Shown one piece after another: positions 1 through 7,384 of a stretch of DNA of 8,289 nucleotides. The translations under genes were made by a program, and so were the position numbers. This DNA comes from Lysobacterales bacterium UBA2790 (lineage in GTDB: Bacteria; Pseudomonadota; Gammaproteobacteria; Xanthomonadales; Xanthomonadaceae). The DNA lies in contig DEHW01000074.1 of NCBI GenBank assembly GCA_002352135.1, positions 1-8,289 of the forward strand, read 5' to 3'. Positions within the stretch are counted from its first letter, which is position 1. Every line of letters starts with the position of its first letter. The notes under the pieces were generated by a model. The model searched no databases. It was not told the origin of the DNA and was given only the letters and a program-made list of their open reading frames with translations.

Positions 1-2127
1 GACGCCAACACGCGCGCGATCCTTATCTACATGGAATCGGTGACCGATCCGCAGCGCTTCATGTCGGCAGCGCGTGCGGCAGCGCGTTCCAAGCCGGTCA
101 TAGTGGTCAAGGCGGGACGTCACGCTGCGGGTGCCAAAGCGGCGGCGTCGCACACTGGGGCTCTGGCAGGCAGCGATGTGGTTTTCGATGCGGCGCTGCG
201 CCGTGCAGGCGTGCTGCGCGTGAACGACATGGAAGAATTGTTTGCCGCCGCCAGCACGCTGTCGATGTTGAAACCCATCGACGGGCGTCGACTGGCTTTG
301 CTGACCAATGGCGGCGGTGTGGGCATTCTGGCGGTCGACCGCCTGAGTGACTTGGGCGGTGTGTCTGCCGAACTGAGTGAGTCCACCAAGTCTGCGCTGG
401 ACAAGGTATTGCCGACGACCTGGTCACACAGCAATCCTGTGGACATCGTTGGCGATGGCGGGCCAGAACGCTACATCGCGGCCTTGGATGTGTTGCTGGA
501 CGCACCAGAGTGCGATGCCGTATTTGTGATTCATGTGCCGACGGCACTGGTGCAGCCGCTGGAGATTGCCGAGGCGGTTGCCGCGCACATTGAGCAGCGC
601 CGCAAGAACGGCAGGCTGCAAAAGCCGATCCTGTCCTGCTGGCTGGCGCAGGAAAGCGAGGCGCGCGCATTCTTTACTCGAGCTGGCGTGCCGTCCTACC
701 GGACCCTGACCGGTGCGGTGCGCGGCTTCGTGCATCTGGTCAAGTACCGCGATGCGCAGCGCCAATTGATGGTGACGCCGCCCGAGCTGCCGCAAGAATT
801 CACCCCTGAGCCGGATCGCGCGCGCAAGGCTATACAGGCAGCGCTGGCACGCGGTGAACGCTGGTTGTCGGCGCAGGAAGTCCACGAGGTGCTATCGGCA
901 TACGACATTCCGGTCGCCGCCATGGGATTGGCGAAAACGCCCGATGAGGCCATGGCCGTCGCTGAGCCGATGTTGCAGCAGCATGCGCAAGTGGTCTTGA
1001 AGATTCTCTCACCGGATATCCAGCACAAATCGGATGTTGGCGGTGTGGTGCTTGGGCTTGGCAGCAAGGAAGCCGTACGCGAGGCGACCGAGGCGATGTT
1101 GCGGCGTGTGGCCGAGGCCTTACCCGAGGCGCGTGTGGAAGGTGTGCTGGTGCAACCGATGGTCAAACGTCGCTATGCACGTGAGCTGATCGCGGGCATT
1201 GCGGACGATCCGATCTTCGGGCCGGTCATTCTGTTTGGCGCGGGCGGCATTGCGGTGGAAGTGGAGAACGACACCGCCTTGACCCTGCCGCCCTTGCACA
1301 TGACCCTGGCGCACGAGTTGATTGATCGCACGCGCGTGGTGCGGCGTTTGAATGCCTACCGCGACTGGCCTGCGGCGGATCGGGATGCGGTGGCACTCAC
1401 CCTTGTGAAGCTGTCGCAACTCAGCGCCGATCTGCCCGAAGTCCGCGAGCTGGACATCAACCCGCTGCTGGCCGATGAGAACGGCGTGATTGCGCTGGAC
1501 GCGCGCATTCTGGTGGCACCTGCCTCGCTGGGACGGCGTCGGACCAATCCCCGCTTCGCCATCGCGCCGTACCCGAAATCACTCGAAGCCCATCTGCCGC
1601 TGCGGCACCGTAACGATGTGCACGTGCGTCCGGTGCGTCCCGAGGACGAAGATCGACTGCGTCGCTTCTTTGCCGACGTCACGCCCGACGATTTGCGGCA
1701 GCGTTACTTCTCCCCCGTGAAACACATCAGCCAGGCCTTTGTCGCCCGCCTGACCCAGATCGACTATGCGAGGGTCATCGTTTTGCTGGCCGTCGATGGC
1801 AATGACGAAGTGCTCGGCATTGCGCAGATTCATGCCGACCCGGAACTGGATACGGGTGAATACGCGATTTTGCTGCGCTCGAAACTGAAGGGCCAGGGAC
1901 TGGGTTGGGCCTTGATGCAGCAGTTGATCCAGCAGGCGCGCCGCTTCGGATTGCGCCACATCAGCGGGCAGGTGCTGCGCGAGAACACCTCGATGCTGGA
2001 CATGTGCCGTCAGCTTGGCTTCAGTGTCCGGTCCGATCCCGACGATGCCAGCGTCTCCTTGGTCGAACTGCCGGTGGCGGATACCAACGAGGCCGTCAGT
2101 TCATCGTCAGGCCAGCCTTCCGGCTGA
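1..2127 (+). CDS. ADP-forming acyl-CoA synthetase / GNAT acetyltransferase fusion (Pat/PatZ-like), 5' truncated by window edge
   Basis: The reading frame is open from base 1 (codons [10 protein letters not shown] before the first ATG at 31), so the true start lies upstream. Compared with E. coli PatZ (about 886 aa), roughly 190 N-terminal residues, mainly the CoA-binding Rossmann domain, are missing. Counting codons from base 1, domains in order are: a succinyl-CoA-ligase-like region with the SHTGALAG motif (His51); an ATP-grasp domain from about 270 to 510 with [12 protein letters not shown] (His342) and FGAGGIAVE; and a GNAT domain from about 540 to 695 with the acetyl-CoA loop KGQGLG (630-635) and Glu620 in the GEYAILLRS strand, which by alignment matches the proposed catalytic Glu of Salmonella Pat. 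Proteins of this layout acetylate lysines of acetyl-CoA synthetase and other enzymes in the cytosol. Unlike PatZ, this one keeps the histidine expected for acyl-CoA synthetase chemistry, so it may be bifunctional. Its 3' end overlaps the convergent cyclase gene. Confidence 0.93.
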   Translation, partial: DANTRAILIYMESVTDPQRFMSAARAAARSKPVIVVKAGRHAAGAKAAASHTGALAGSDVVFDAALRRAGVLRVNDMEELFAAASTLSMLKPIDGRRLALLTNGGGVGILAVDRLSDLGGVSAELSESTKSALDKVLPTTWSHSNPVDIVGDGGPERYIAALDVLLDAPECDAVFVIHVPTALVQPLEIAEAVAAHIEQRRKNGRLQKPILSCWLAQESEARAFFTRAGVPSYRTLTGAVRGFVHLVKYRDAQRQLMVTPPELPQEFTPEPDRARKAIQAALARGERWLSAQEVHEVLSAYDIPVAAMGLAKTPDEAMAVAEPMLQQHAQVVLKILSPDIQHKSDVGGVVLGLGSKEAVREATEAMLRRVAEALPEARVEGVLVQPMVKRRYARELIAGIADDPIFGPVILFGAGGIAVEVENDTALTLPPLHMTLAHELIDRTRVVRRLNAYRDWPAADRDAVALTLVKLSQLSADLPEVRELDINPLLADENGVIALDARILVAPASLGRRRTNPRFAIAPYPKSLEAHLPLRHRNDVHVRPVRPEDEDRLRRFFADVTPDDLRQRYFSPVKHISQAFVARLTQIDYARVIVLLAVDGNDEVLGIAQIHADPELDTGEYAILLRSKLKGQGLGWALMQQLIQQARRFGLRHISGQVLRENTSMLDMCRQLGFSVRSDPDDASVSLVELPVADTNEAVSSSSGQPSG

Positions 2128-3275
2128 GGCGGCGCCGGGCACACCTCGCCCTCGAAGGTGTCATTGGCCGGCGAAGCCAGGTCGCCGGGCTCGGCTTCGG
2201 GGCCATCGACGCGGTCGATGCCGTCGACCTGCACGCGGTTTCTACCCGCCCTTTTGGCCTGATAGAGCGCTTGGTCGGCGCGCGCGATCAATGCGGCTTC
2301 ATCGGCGTCGCGCCGCACGTCGAAACAGGCAACACCGATACTGGCGGTCACGCCGACCTGGGCTTCGATACGTTTTCGCAGACGCTCGCCCAGGTCGTGC
2401 GCTTCCTGCAGCTTCGCCGGTGCGATCAGGGCAAACTCCTCGCCGCCATAGCGCGCCGCGAGTGTGTCATTGCGGATCGAACCGCGCAGTTCGGCACCAA
2501 TTTGGCGCAGGACGTCGTCACCAGCGAGATGCCCGTGCGTGTCGTTGTAGGCTTTGAAGTGATCGACATCGAGCATCAGCACCGCCAGCGGACGGTCGAC
2601 AAGCAAGGCACGGGCTAGCGCATCGCGCAGGACCTCGTCGAAGTGGCGACGGTTTGCCAGTCCGGTCAGTGCGTCGGTCTCGGACAAGGTCCGCAGGCGC
2701 TGATTGGTGCTTTCCAGTTGCGCCAGCCGCTGCTTTACCAAAGCGTCCAGCGCACCCGTGTCGCCCAGAATCCGCCGAAGGCGGCGACGCATCCACAGCA
2801 CCGTCGAGCCGATGCCGAGCAGCATTGCCAGCAGCCAAAGCGTATGGCCGAGCCACAAGGTCTGGTCGTTGATCTGCAGTGGCCAGCGACGCGTAAGCGT
2901 CTCCGCATGGCCGTCGCGTTGACTGAGCGTCTGCAGTTCATAGCGACCGGACGGCAATGCGAGCAAGGTCATGCGCGCGCAGTCCAATTCCGCGATGGTT
3001 GCCTGTCCTGCGTCAACAAGTCGACAGCGTGTGCGTAGATCGGTGGGTGTATCGATGCGCAACTGGAGCAGCTCTCCGGCGCGCAGATCCAGCGCGGACG
3101 AGTTCGCCACGCGCGTCGCGGCGACGCCGGGTGGCTCCCGCCAGAGCTCGGGCTCCGCGGCGATCGCGTGCGTCGCTGCCGTGATCAGTAGCGCCAGCAG
3201 GAAGGCGGATTGATACGTGTTGTCGCGCTGCAGTCGAACGTTGGTCGGACGTCGGGCGGGTTGAAAAGGACACAT
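2010..3275 (-). CDS. Membrane-anchored GGDEF diguanylate cyclase
   Basis: Predicted to make cyclic di-GMP from two GTP on the cytoplasmic face of the inner membrane. The 421-residue protein has a hydrophobic signal or anchor segment at about 22-40 (ending THAIAA), a periplasmic stretch of about 100 residues (41-138), a transmembrane helix at about 139-162 followed by RRRLRR, a short coiled-coil linker (about 175-197) and a GGDEF domain (about 198-350). The domain has [19 protein letters not shown] with metal-binding Asp236, and an intact GGEEF signature at 277-281 (bases 2433-2447), so it should be active. The usual inhibitory RxxD site reads RNDT (268-271), which lacks the final Asp. A Pro- and acid-rich tail of about 70 residues follows the domain and runs antisense into the acetyltransferase gene. 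The ATG at 3275 is the only plausible start: an in-frame stop lies shortly upstream with no ATG between. No Shine-Dalgarno is visible. It lies 88 bases after rnhB on the same strand. Confidence 0.93.
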   Translation of the reverse strand: MCPFQPARRPTNVRLQRDNTYQSAFLLALLITAATHAIAAEPELWREPPGVAATRVANSSALDLRAGELLQLRIDTPTDLRTRCRLVDAGQATIAELDCARMTLLALPSGRYELQTLSQRDGHAETLTRRWPLQINDQTLWLGHTLWLLAMLLGIGSTVLWMRRRLRRILGDTGALDALVKQRLAQLESTNQRLRTLSETDALTGLANRRHFDEVLRDALARALLVDRPLAVLMLDVDHFKAYNDTHGHLAGDDVLRQIGAELRGSIRNDTLAARYGGEEFALIAPAKLQEAHDLGERLRKRIEAQVGVTASIGVACFDVRRDADEAALIARADQALYQAKRAGRNRVQVDGIDRVDGPEAEPGDLASPANDTFEGEVCPAPPQPEGWPDDELTASLVSATGSSTKETLASSGSDRTLKPS

Positions 3276-3349
3276 CGGAACGGCGTGGTGCTCGGCATCG
3301 TGATGGCGACATCATCGCATGCGGCGTTGACTGGCAGGTCTTGCGGCCT

Positions 3350-3369
3350 TGGTAGGGTGCTGCCTACCA
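3350..3369 (-). other. Hairpin spanning the rnhB stop codon
   Basis: A perfect 7-bp inverted repeat, TGGTAGG and CCTACCA around a 6-base loop, includes the rnhB TAG stop at 3364-3366. No T-tract follows it in the direction of rnhB transcription, so it is not a standard intrinsic terminator. It could be a weak pause, an RNA 3'-end stabiliser, or chance. The rest of the 3276-3363 gap shows no convincing -35/-10 promoter pair for the cyclase gene downstream. Confidence 0.3.
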
Positions 3370-3963
3370 GAGCTTGCCCTGGGTGGCCGCCGCGCGGACC
3401 GGGGCATAGCTAAGACGGTGCTGCGGGCAGATGCCGAACGCCCGTAGCGCTTGCAGGTGAGCGGCGGTGGGATAGCCCTTGTGCTTGGCGAAACCGTATT
3501 GCGGATACTCGCGATCCATTGCCATCATGCGTTGATCACGTGTCACCTTGGCGAGAATAGATGCCGCGCCGATGGCGCTGCAGCGCGCATCGCCACCGAC
3601 CCAGGCTTCCGCGGGACAGGGCAGATCCTTGGGCAGAGAATTGCCATCGATGCGCGCGCTGTCGGGAGCCACCGTCAGTTCGCGCAAGGCCTGACACATT
3701 CCCGCCATGGTCGCTTGAAAAATGTTCAAGCGATCAATCTCATCAGGCTCGACGGACACGATGGCAAAGCTCAAGGCATCGCGAGTAATGAGGTCGAACA
3801 ACTGCTCGCGCTTGCGTTCACTGAGTTGCTTGGAATCGCGAATCCCGCTGATCGGGCGCGCGGGGTCGAGGATCACTGCGGCCACAACCAATGGGCCAGC
3901 CAAGGGGCCGCGTCCGGCTTCATCGACACCCGCGATGTGCACTGCGGGCGAATCAGTTGGCAT
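3364..3963 (-). CDS. rnhB: Ribonuclease HII
   Basis: Cytosolic endonuclease that cuts the RNA strand of RNA-DNA hybrids and nicks 5' of single ribonucleotides left in DNA. The 199-residue product has the RNase HII signature [11 protein letters not shown] near the N-terminus and the four metal-binding acids Asp14, Glu15, Asp106 (IDGN) and Asp125 (GGD), followed by [11 protein letters not shown], the HKGYPT block and a basic C-terminus. The length fits the family (about 200 aa). The frame is open further upstream to 4062, but that extension lies inside lpxB and is not RNase HII-like, so the ATG at 3963 is chosen. This start overlaps the lpxB 3' end by 11 bases. No strong Shine-Dalgarno is present, so translation probably depends on coupling to lpxB. 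The gene is last in the gap-free envelope operon. In many proteobacteria dnaE follows; here a diguanylate cyclase does. Confidence 0.97.
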   Translation of the reverse strand: MPTDSPAVHIAGVDEAGRGPLAGPLVVAAVILDPARPISGIRDSKQLSERKREQLFDLITRDALSFAIVSVEPDEIDRLNIFQATMAGMCQALRELTVAPDSARIDGNSLPKDLPCPAEAWVGGDARCSAIGAASILAKVTRDQRMMAMDREYPQYGFAKHKGYPTAAHLQALRAFGICPQHRLSYAPVRAAATQGKLW

Positions 3964-5107
3964 GCGTGGTTTCACGCAGCAGGTCGACAACCTCGGCGGC
4001 GGCGCGCGTGCTGGCGTCCTGGCGCAGCTGCTGATGGATCTGCAAATATCGAGCCTGCACATAGGCGTGCCGTTCCGCCGAGGACTGCAATTCGCTGACG
4101 GCCAGATACAGATGCGGCGGTGTGCAGTCGGCCTGCATGCATTCCGTCACCAGATCTTCGTCCGCCAGCGCATTGGGCAGACTGAACCGACTTACCTTCA
4201 TCATTTTCAGGCGGCGCACCAGCCAGTGGGTCAAACGACTGATCCGATACGCGACCACCATCGGACGTTTGCAGAGCAGGGCTTCCAATGCGGCGGTACC
4301 CGAGGCGAGCAGAATTCGATCCGCAGCCTGCATCACCAGGTCGGACTGCTGGTCGACCAGTTGGAAGCGTGCACAGGTGTTGGCCTCCTGCAGTTGCGCT
4401 TCGAACAAGTGACGACAGGCCGGATTGGCCATCGGCACCCAGATCTGCAGACTCGGTTCTTCGGCCTGCAGGCAGGCAGCTGTCGCGATGAAGATCGGGC
4501 CAAGCCGACGGATCTCGCCCAGACGACTACCCGGAAGCAGGGCCAATACTGGTGCGCTGGCCGTGATGCCCAGGCGCTGACGCGCTGTGTCGGTGTTTGC
4601 GATCAGCGGGTAGTGATCTGCCAGCGGGTGTCCGACGAAACGCGCATCGACCCCGTAGCGTGCGTAAATCGGCGGCTCCATCGGAAAAAGGCAAAGCACG
4701 CGGTCGGCAGACTCGGCGAGACGTGCGGCACGTTGCTGCCGCCACGCCCAGACCGAGGGGCTGACGTAGTGAACCGTACGAATGCCCGCCTGCTTGAGCC
4801 TGCGCTCCAACGCCAGATTGAAATCCGGTGCATCAATGCCGATGAACACGTCCGGCCGTTGTTGCAGCAATCGCTTTCGGAGCTGCGCACGCAGTCTTAG
4901 CAGGCGAGGCAGGTGACGCAGTACTTCAAACAGGCCCATGACGGCCAACTCGCTGCAGTCCCACCAGGTCTCGACGCCCGCCGCGCGCATCTGCGGGCCA
5001 CCGATGCCGACAAACTCGGCGTCGGGATAGTGCTGCCGCAAGGACGCAACCAGACCGGCCCCCAGAAGGTCGCCGGAGGCTTCGCCCGCGACGAGCGCGA
5101 TACGCAT
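3953..5107 (-). CDS. lpxB: Lipid-A-disaccharide synthase
   Basis: Membrane-associated GT-B glycosyltransferase (family GT19) that joins UDP-2,3-diacylglucosamine to lipid X (2,3-diacylglucosamine-1-phosphate), giving the beta-1,6-linked tetraacyl disaccharide-1-phosphate of lipid A. The 384-residue product has the N-terminal glycine-rich [38 protein letters not shown] (about 86-97), [10 protein letters not shown] (about 114-123), the [10 protein letters not shown] nucleotide-binding segment (about 190-199) and SGTAALEAL (269-277) with PMVVAYR. These match the family in order and length (E. coli about 382 aa). The ATG at 5107 is chosen because it overlaps the lpxA stop by one base as TGATG. 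A TTG one codon upstream (5110) would add a single residue and is less likely. The 3' end overlaps rnhB by 11 bases. Translational coupling to lpxA is expected. Confidence 0.97.
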   Translation of the reverse strand: MRIALVAGEASGDLLGAGLVASLRQHYPDAEFVGIGGPQMRAAGVETWWDCSELAVMGLFEVLRHLPRLLRLRAQLRKRLLQQRPDVFIGIDAPDFNLALERRLKQAGIRTVHYVSPSVWAWRQQRAARLAESADRVLCLFPMEPPIYARYGVDARFVGHPLADHYPLIANTDTARQRLGITASAPVLALLPGSRLGEIRRLGPIFIATAACLQAEEPSLQIWVPMANPACRHLFEAQLQEANTCARFQLVDQQSDLVMQAADRILLASGTAALEALLCKRPMVVAYRISRLTHWLVRRLKMMKVSRFSLPNALADEDLVTECMQADCTPPHLYLAVSELQSSAERHAYVQARYLQIHQQLRQDASTRAAAEVVDLLRETTHAN

Positions 5108-5898
5108 CAACGCACCAGTGAACGTTGGCTGTTGTCGATGAAGTCCAACATCTGCTTCACGTCGGGCAGGTCGACGGCCATTTCAGCCAGCTTTTCACGT
5201 GCCTCGGCCAATGGCAGTCCCGACTTGTAGATCGCGCGGTAGGCGCGTTTGATACCCATGATGCGATCACTGGAAAAGCCGCGCCGACGCAATCCTTCCG
5301 AGTTGATGCCATGCGGCTCCGCGTATTGTCCGGCGACCGTCACGAAGGGCGGCACATCACGATTGATCACGCTGCCCATGGATGTGAAGGCATGGTCACC
5401 GACCTGACAGAATTGGTGGACCAGGGTGAAGCCGCCCAAGATCACCTGATTGCCGATCTTGACGTGACCTGCCAGTGAGGCGGCATTGGCGAACACACAG
5501 CGGTCGCCGACGAGGCAATCGTGGGCGATATGCACATAGGCCATGATCCAGTTGTCGCTGCCGATGCGAGTCACGCTGCCATCGTCGGCGGTGCCGCGAT
5601 TGAAGGTGCAGAACTCACGGATCAGGTTTCGATCACCGATGACCAGCTCGCAATGCTCGCCATGGAACTTCTTGTCCTGCGGATCACCGCCCAGCACGCT
5701 GAAACTGTGGATCTGGTTGTCGCAACCAATCGTGGTCGGACCTTCGATCACCACGTGAGCAGCGACAGTGGTTCCCGCACCAATACGCACGTGTGCACCA
5801 ATGACACAGAACGGCCCGATGCTGACGTTGGCGCCGATTTCGGCGCTAGGGTCGATCAGCGCCGTTGGATGAACCGACGCGGACGCATCAATGCTCAT
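5107..5898 (-). CDS. lpxA: Acyl-ACP--UDP-N-acetylglucosamine O-acyltransferase
   Basis: First enzyme of lipid A synthesis: it moves a (3R)-hydroxyacyl chain from ACP to the 3-OH of UDP-GlcNAc in the cytosol, as a trimer. The 263-residue product shows left-handed beta-helix hexapeptide repeats (for example IGANVSIGPFCVIGAHVRIG) across about residues 1-190 and a helical C-terminal domain with GINSEGLRRRGFS. The catalytic base is His126 in VHIAHDC (E. coli His125). Aligned by eye with E. coli LpxA, the chain-length residue Gly173 is replaced by Met174, as in the C10-specific P. aeruginosa enzyme, and the His of the HRGT motif (E. coli His99) is Asn100. The length matches the family (262 aa in E. 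coli). The ATG at 5898 overlaps the fabZ stop as ATGA and has a GGAG ribosome binding site 8 bases upstream. The stop shares one base with the lpxB start. Confidence 0.98.
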   Translation of the reverse strand: MSIDASASVHPTALIDPSAEIGANVSIGPFCVIGAHVRIGAGTTVAAHVVIEGPTTIGCDNQIHSFSVLGGDPQDKKFHGEHCELVIGDRNLIREFCTFNRGTADDGSVTRIGSDNWIMAYVHIAHDCLVGDRCVFANAASLAGHVKIGNQVILGGFTLVHQFCQVGDHAFTSMGSVINRDVPPFVTVAGQYAEPHGINSEGLRRRGFSSDRIMGIKRAYRAIYKSGLPLAEAREKLAEMAVDLPDVKQMLDFIDNSQRSLVR

Positions 5899-6356
5899 GT
5901 GCTGGGCTCCGCACAGAGGACTTCGGCACTGGCGACTTCAACGCCATCCACATACGCGCTGCACTCGTACATGCCCATGCGGCGCAGCATGCGCTTGAGT
6001 CGGGACTCAAGAATCAACTGATCACCGGGCACCACGGGTTTGGTGAAGCGAGCGTTGTCAACTTTCACCAGATAAAAGAGCGTCTGCTTCTGTCCTGGCG
6101 GGTCCTGAGAAAGTTGGGTCAACAACCCGGACGCCTGCGCCATGGCCTCGATGATCAAGACGCCAGGCATGACCGGCTGGCCAGGGAAATGGCCCTGAAA
6201 ATACGGTTCGTTGAAGCTGACATTCTTCAATGCGCGCAGCTTGACGTTGGGCTCGATGTCGATGACACGGTCTACCAGCAGGAAAGGGTAGCGATGCGGC
6301 AGCATCTGCATGATCTGGTTGACATCAACCGGCATCGACAAGGAAGGATGGCTCAT
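5895..6356 (-). CDS. fabZ: (3R)-hydroxyacyl-ACP dehydratase FabZ
   Basis: Hot-dog-fold dehydratase of type II fatty acid synthesis. It converts (3R)-hydroxyacyl-ACP to trans-2-enoyl-ACP and so competes with LpxA and LpxD for the same substrate pool. The 153-residue product has the LPHRYPFLLVDRV opening (19-31), the catalytic His56 in GHFPGQPVMPG and Glu70 in LIIEAMAQ, and FTKPVVPGDQL further on. The length fits FabZ (about 150 aa), not FabA (about 170). The ATG at 6356 is chosen because it forms an ATGA overlap with the lpxD stop and gives the MSHP N-terminus I recall from Xanthomonas-type FabZ. An ATG seven codons later (MPVDVN) is an alternative. The gene also overlaps lpxA by 4 bases, so it sits tightly coupled between the two lipid A acyltransferases. 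Confidence 0.97.
   Translation of the reverse strand: MSHPSLSMPVDVNQIMQMLPHRYPFLLVDRVIDIEPNVKLRALKNVSFNEPYFQGHFPGQPVMPGVLIIEAMAQASGLLTQLSQDPPGQKQTLFYLVKVDNARFTKPVVPGDQLILESRLKRMLRRMGMYECSAYVDGVEVASAEVLCAEPST
5907..5910 (-). promoter_or_regulatory. Ribosome binding site of lpxA
   Basis: On the minus strand a GGAG lies 8 bases before the lpxA ATG, inside the end of fabZ. It is the clearest Shine-Dalgarno in the operon; the lpxB, rnhB, lpxD and skp starts have weak or no match. It may let LpxA be translated independently of its upstream neighbour. Confidence 0.5.
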
Positions 6357-7384
6357 TCGATATTCTCGTTGTTTTGGGATGATTTCACGCGGCGCGCGAG
6401 TTCATCCAGATGGCGGAAACGTGCCGCGTTGCGACGCCAGTCGCGCGTTTCCTGCAGCGGAACGCCGGACGAATAGGAGCCCGGCGTGGTAAGGCTATGG
6501 GTCACCAGACTCATCGCTGAGACGGTCACCCGATCACAGATTTCGATGTGCCCAACGACACCCGCGCCCCCGGCAATCAGACAATAGCGACCGATTTTCG
6601 CCGATCCCGCCACCGCTGCACAGCCTGCGATAGCGGTGTGAGCGCCGATGTTGACGTTGTGACCAATCTGTACCTGATTGTCGATACGGACGTCGTCTTC
6701 CAGCACCGTATCTTCCAGTGCGCCACGATCAATCGTGGTATTGGCGCCAATCTCGCAATGGTCACCAAGGATCACGCCGCCCAGTTGCGGCACCTTGATC
6801 CAGTGTCCGGCATCCATGGCCAAACCGAAGCCATCCGCACCCAGCACGGCACCGGGATGGATCAGGCAATCCGTGCCGAGGCGCACCCGCTTGACCAGGG
6901 TGACGCGCGCGACCAGATGGCTTCGAACGCCCACCACACAGTCCTCACCAATTACGCAGCCTGCGCCAATAAGGGCGTGAGCGTCTACGCGTGTGCGCGG
7001 TCCAATGAACACACTGGGTCCGATGGATGCGGATGGATCAATTTCGGCTGATTCGTCGATCACGGCGCTCGGGTGAACGCCCACTGGCGCTTCGCTCGTG
7101 GTGTCGAACAGTGCGGCGATGCGCGCGAAACTGGCATACGGATTGGGAGAGAGAAGGACTGCACACGGCGCTGCCGACGCCTCCGCCGGGGCGAGCACGA
7201 CCGCCGAGGCGCGGGTGGCCGACAGCTCTTTGCGATAGCGCGGATTGGCCAGGAAGCTGAGTTGACCCGGCATGGCGTTTGCCAAGGTGCCGACCCCGCA
7301 AATGGACAAGCTGGGGTCGCCGGAAAGTTCAAGCTGGAAGCGCTGAGCCAGATCAGCCAACGAAAACGACTTGTGCTTGATCAC
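6353..7384 (-). CDS. lpxD: UDP-3-O-(3-hydroxyacyl)glucosamine N-acyltransferase
   Basis: Third lipid A enzyme: it adds a second (3R)-hydroxyacyl chain from ACP to the 2-amino group of UDP-3-O-acyl-glucosamine, giving UDP-2,3-diacylglucosamine, in the cytosol as a trimer. The 343-residue product has an N-terminal uridine-binding domain (about 1-100, SLADLAQRF, ISICGVGTL-like start and LSFLANPRYR), then a long left-handed beta-helix of hexapeptide repeats (about 100-290), and a C-terminal helical extension after SYSSGVPLQ. The catalytic His242 lies in QIGHNVNIG (E. coli His239). HPGAVLGADGFG and NTTIDRGA are also family blocks. The length agrees with E. coli (341 aa). The start is GTG at 7384, overlapping the skp stop as GTGA; the encoded N-terminus IKHKSFSLADLA fits the family start well. 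The stop overlaps fabZ by 4 bases. Confidence 0.97.
   Translation of the reverse strand: MIKHKSFSLADLAQRFQLELSGDPSLSICGVGTLANAMPGQLSFLANPRYRKELSATRASAVVLAPAEASAAPCAVLLSPNPYASFARIAALFDTTSEAPVGVHPSAVIDESAEIDPSASIGPSVFIGPRTRVDAHALIGAGCVIGEDCVVGVRSHLVARVTLVKRVRLGTDCLIHPGAVLGADGFGLAMDAGHWIKVPQLGGVILGDHCEIGANTTIDRGALEDTVLEDDVRIDNQVQIGHNVNIGAHTAIAGCAAVAGSAKIGRYCLIAGGAGVVGHIEICDRVTVSAMSLVTHSLTTPGSYSSGVPLQETRDWRRNAARFRHLDELARRVKSSQNNENIE

Noticed and set aside
2113..2126. CAGCC-TTCC-GGCTG stem at the acetyltransferase stop, as a bidirectional terminator
   Set aside because: The stem is only 5 bp and has no T-tract on either strand. It also lies within the coding frame of the cyclase tail, so evidence for a terminator is too thin.
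1905..2618. 237-codon plus-strand frame running from the acetyltransferase end into the cyclase
   Set aside because: It is out of frame with the GNAT domain and antisense to the GGDEF domain, with no family motif. It is a shadow of two real genes.
3964..4062. Longer rnhB start, 33 codons upstream of the chosen ATG
   Set aside because: The extra residues are Cys-, Arg- and Pro-rich and lie inside lpxB. RNase HII proteins begin a few residues before the DEAGRG motif, so the ATG at 3963 fits.
3722..4900. 392-codon open frame on the plus strand, antisense to lpxB
   Set aside because: It lies almost wholly opposite lpxB and rnhB, shows no domain or motif, and GC-rich coding sequence commonly opens antisense frames. 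lpxB is certain from its motifs.
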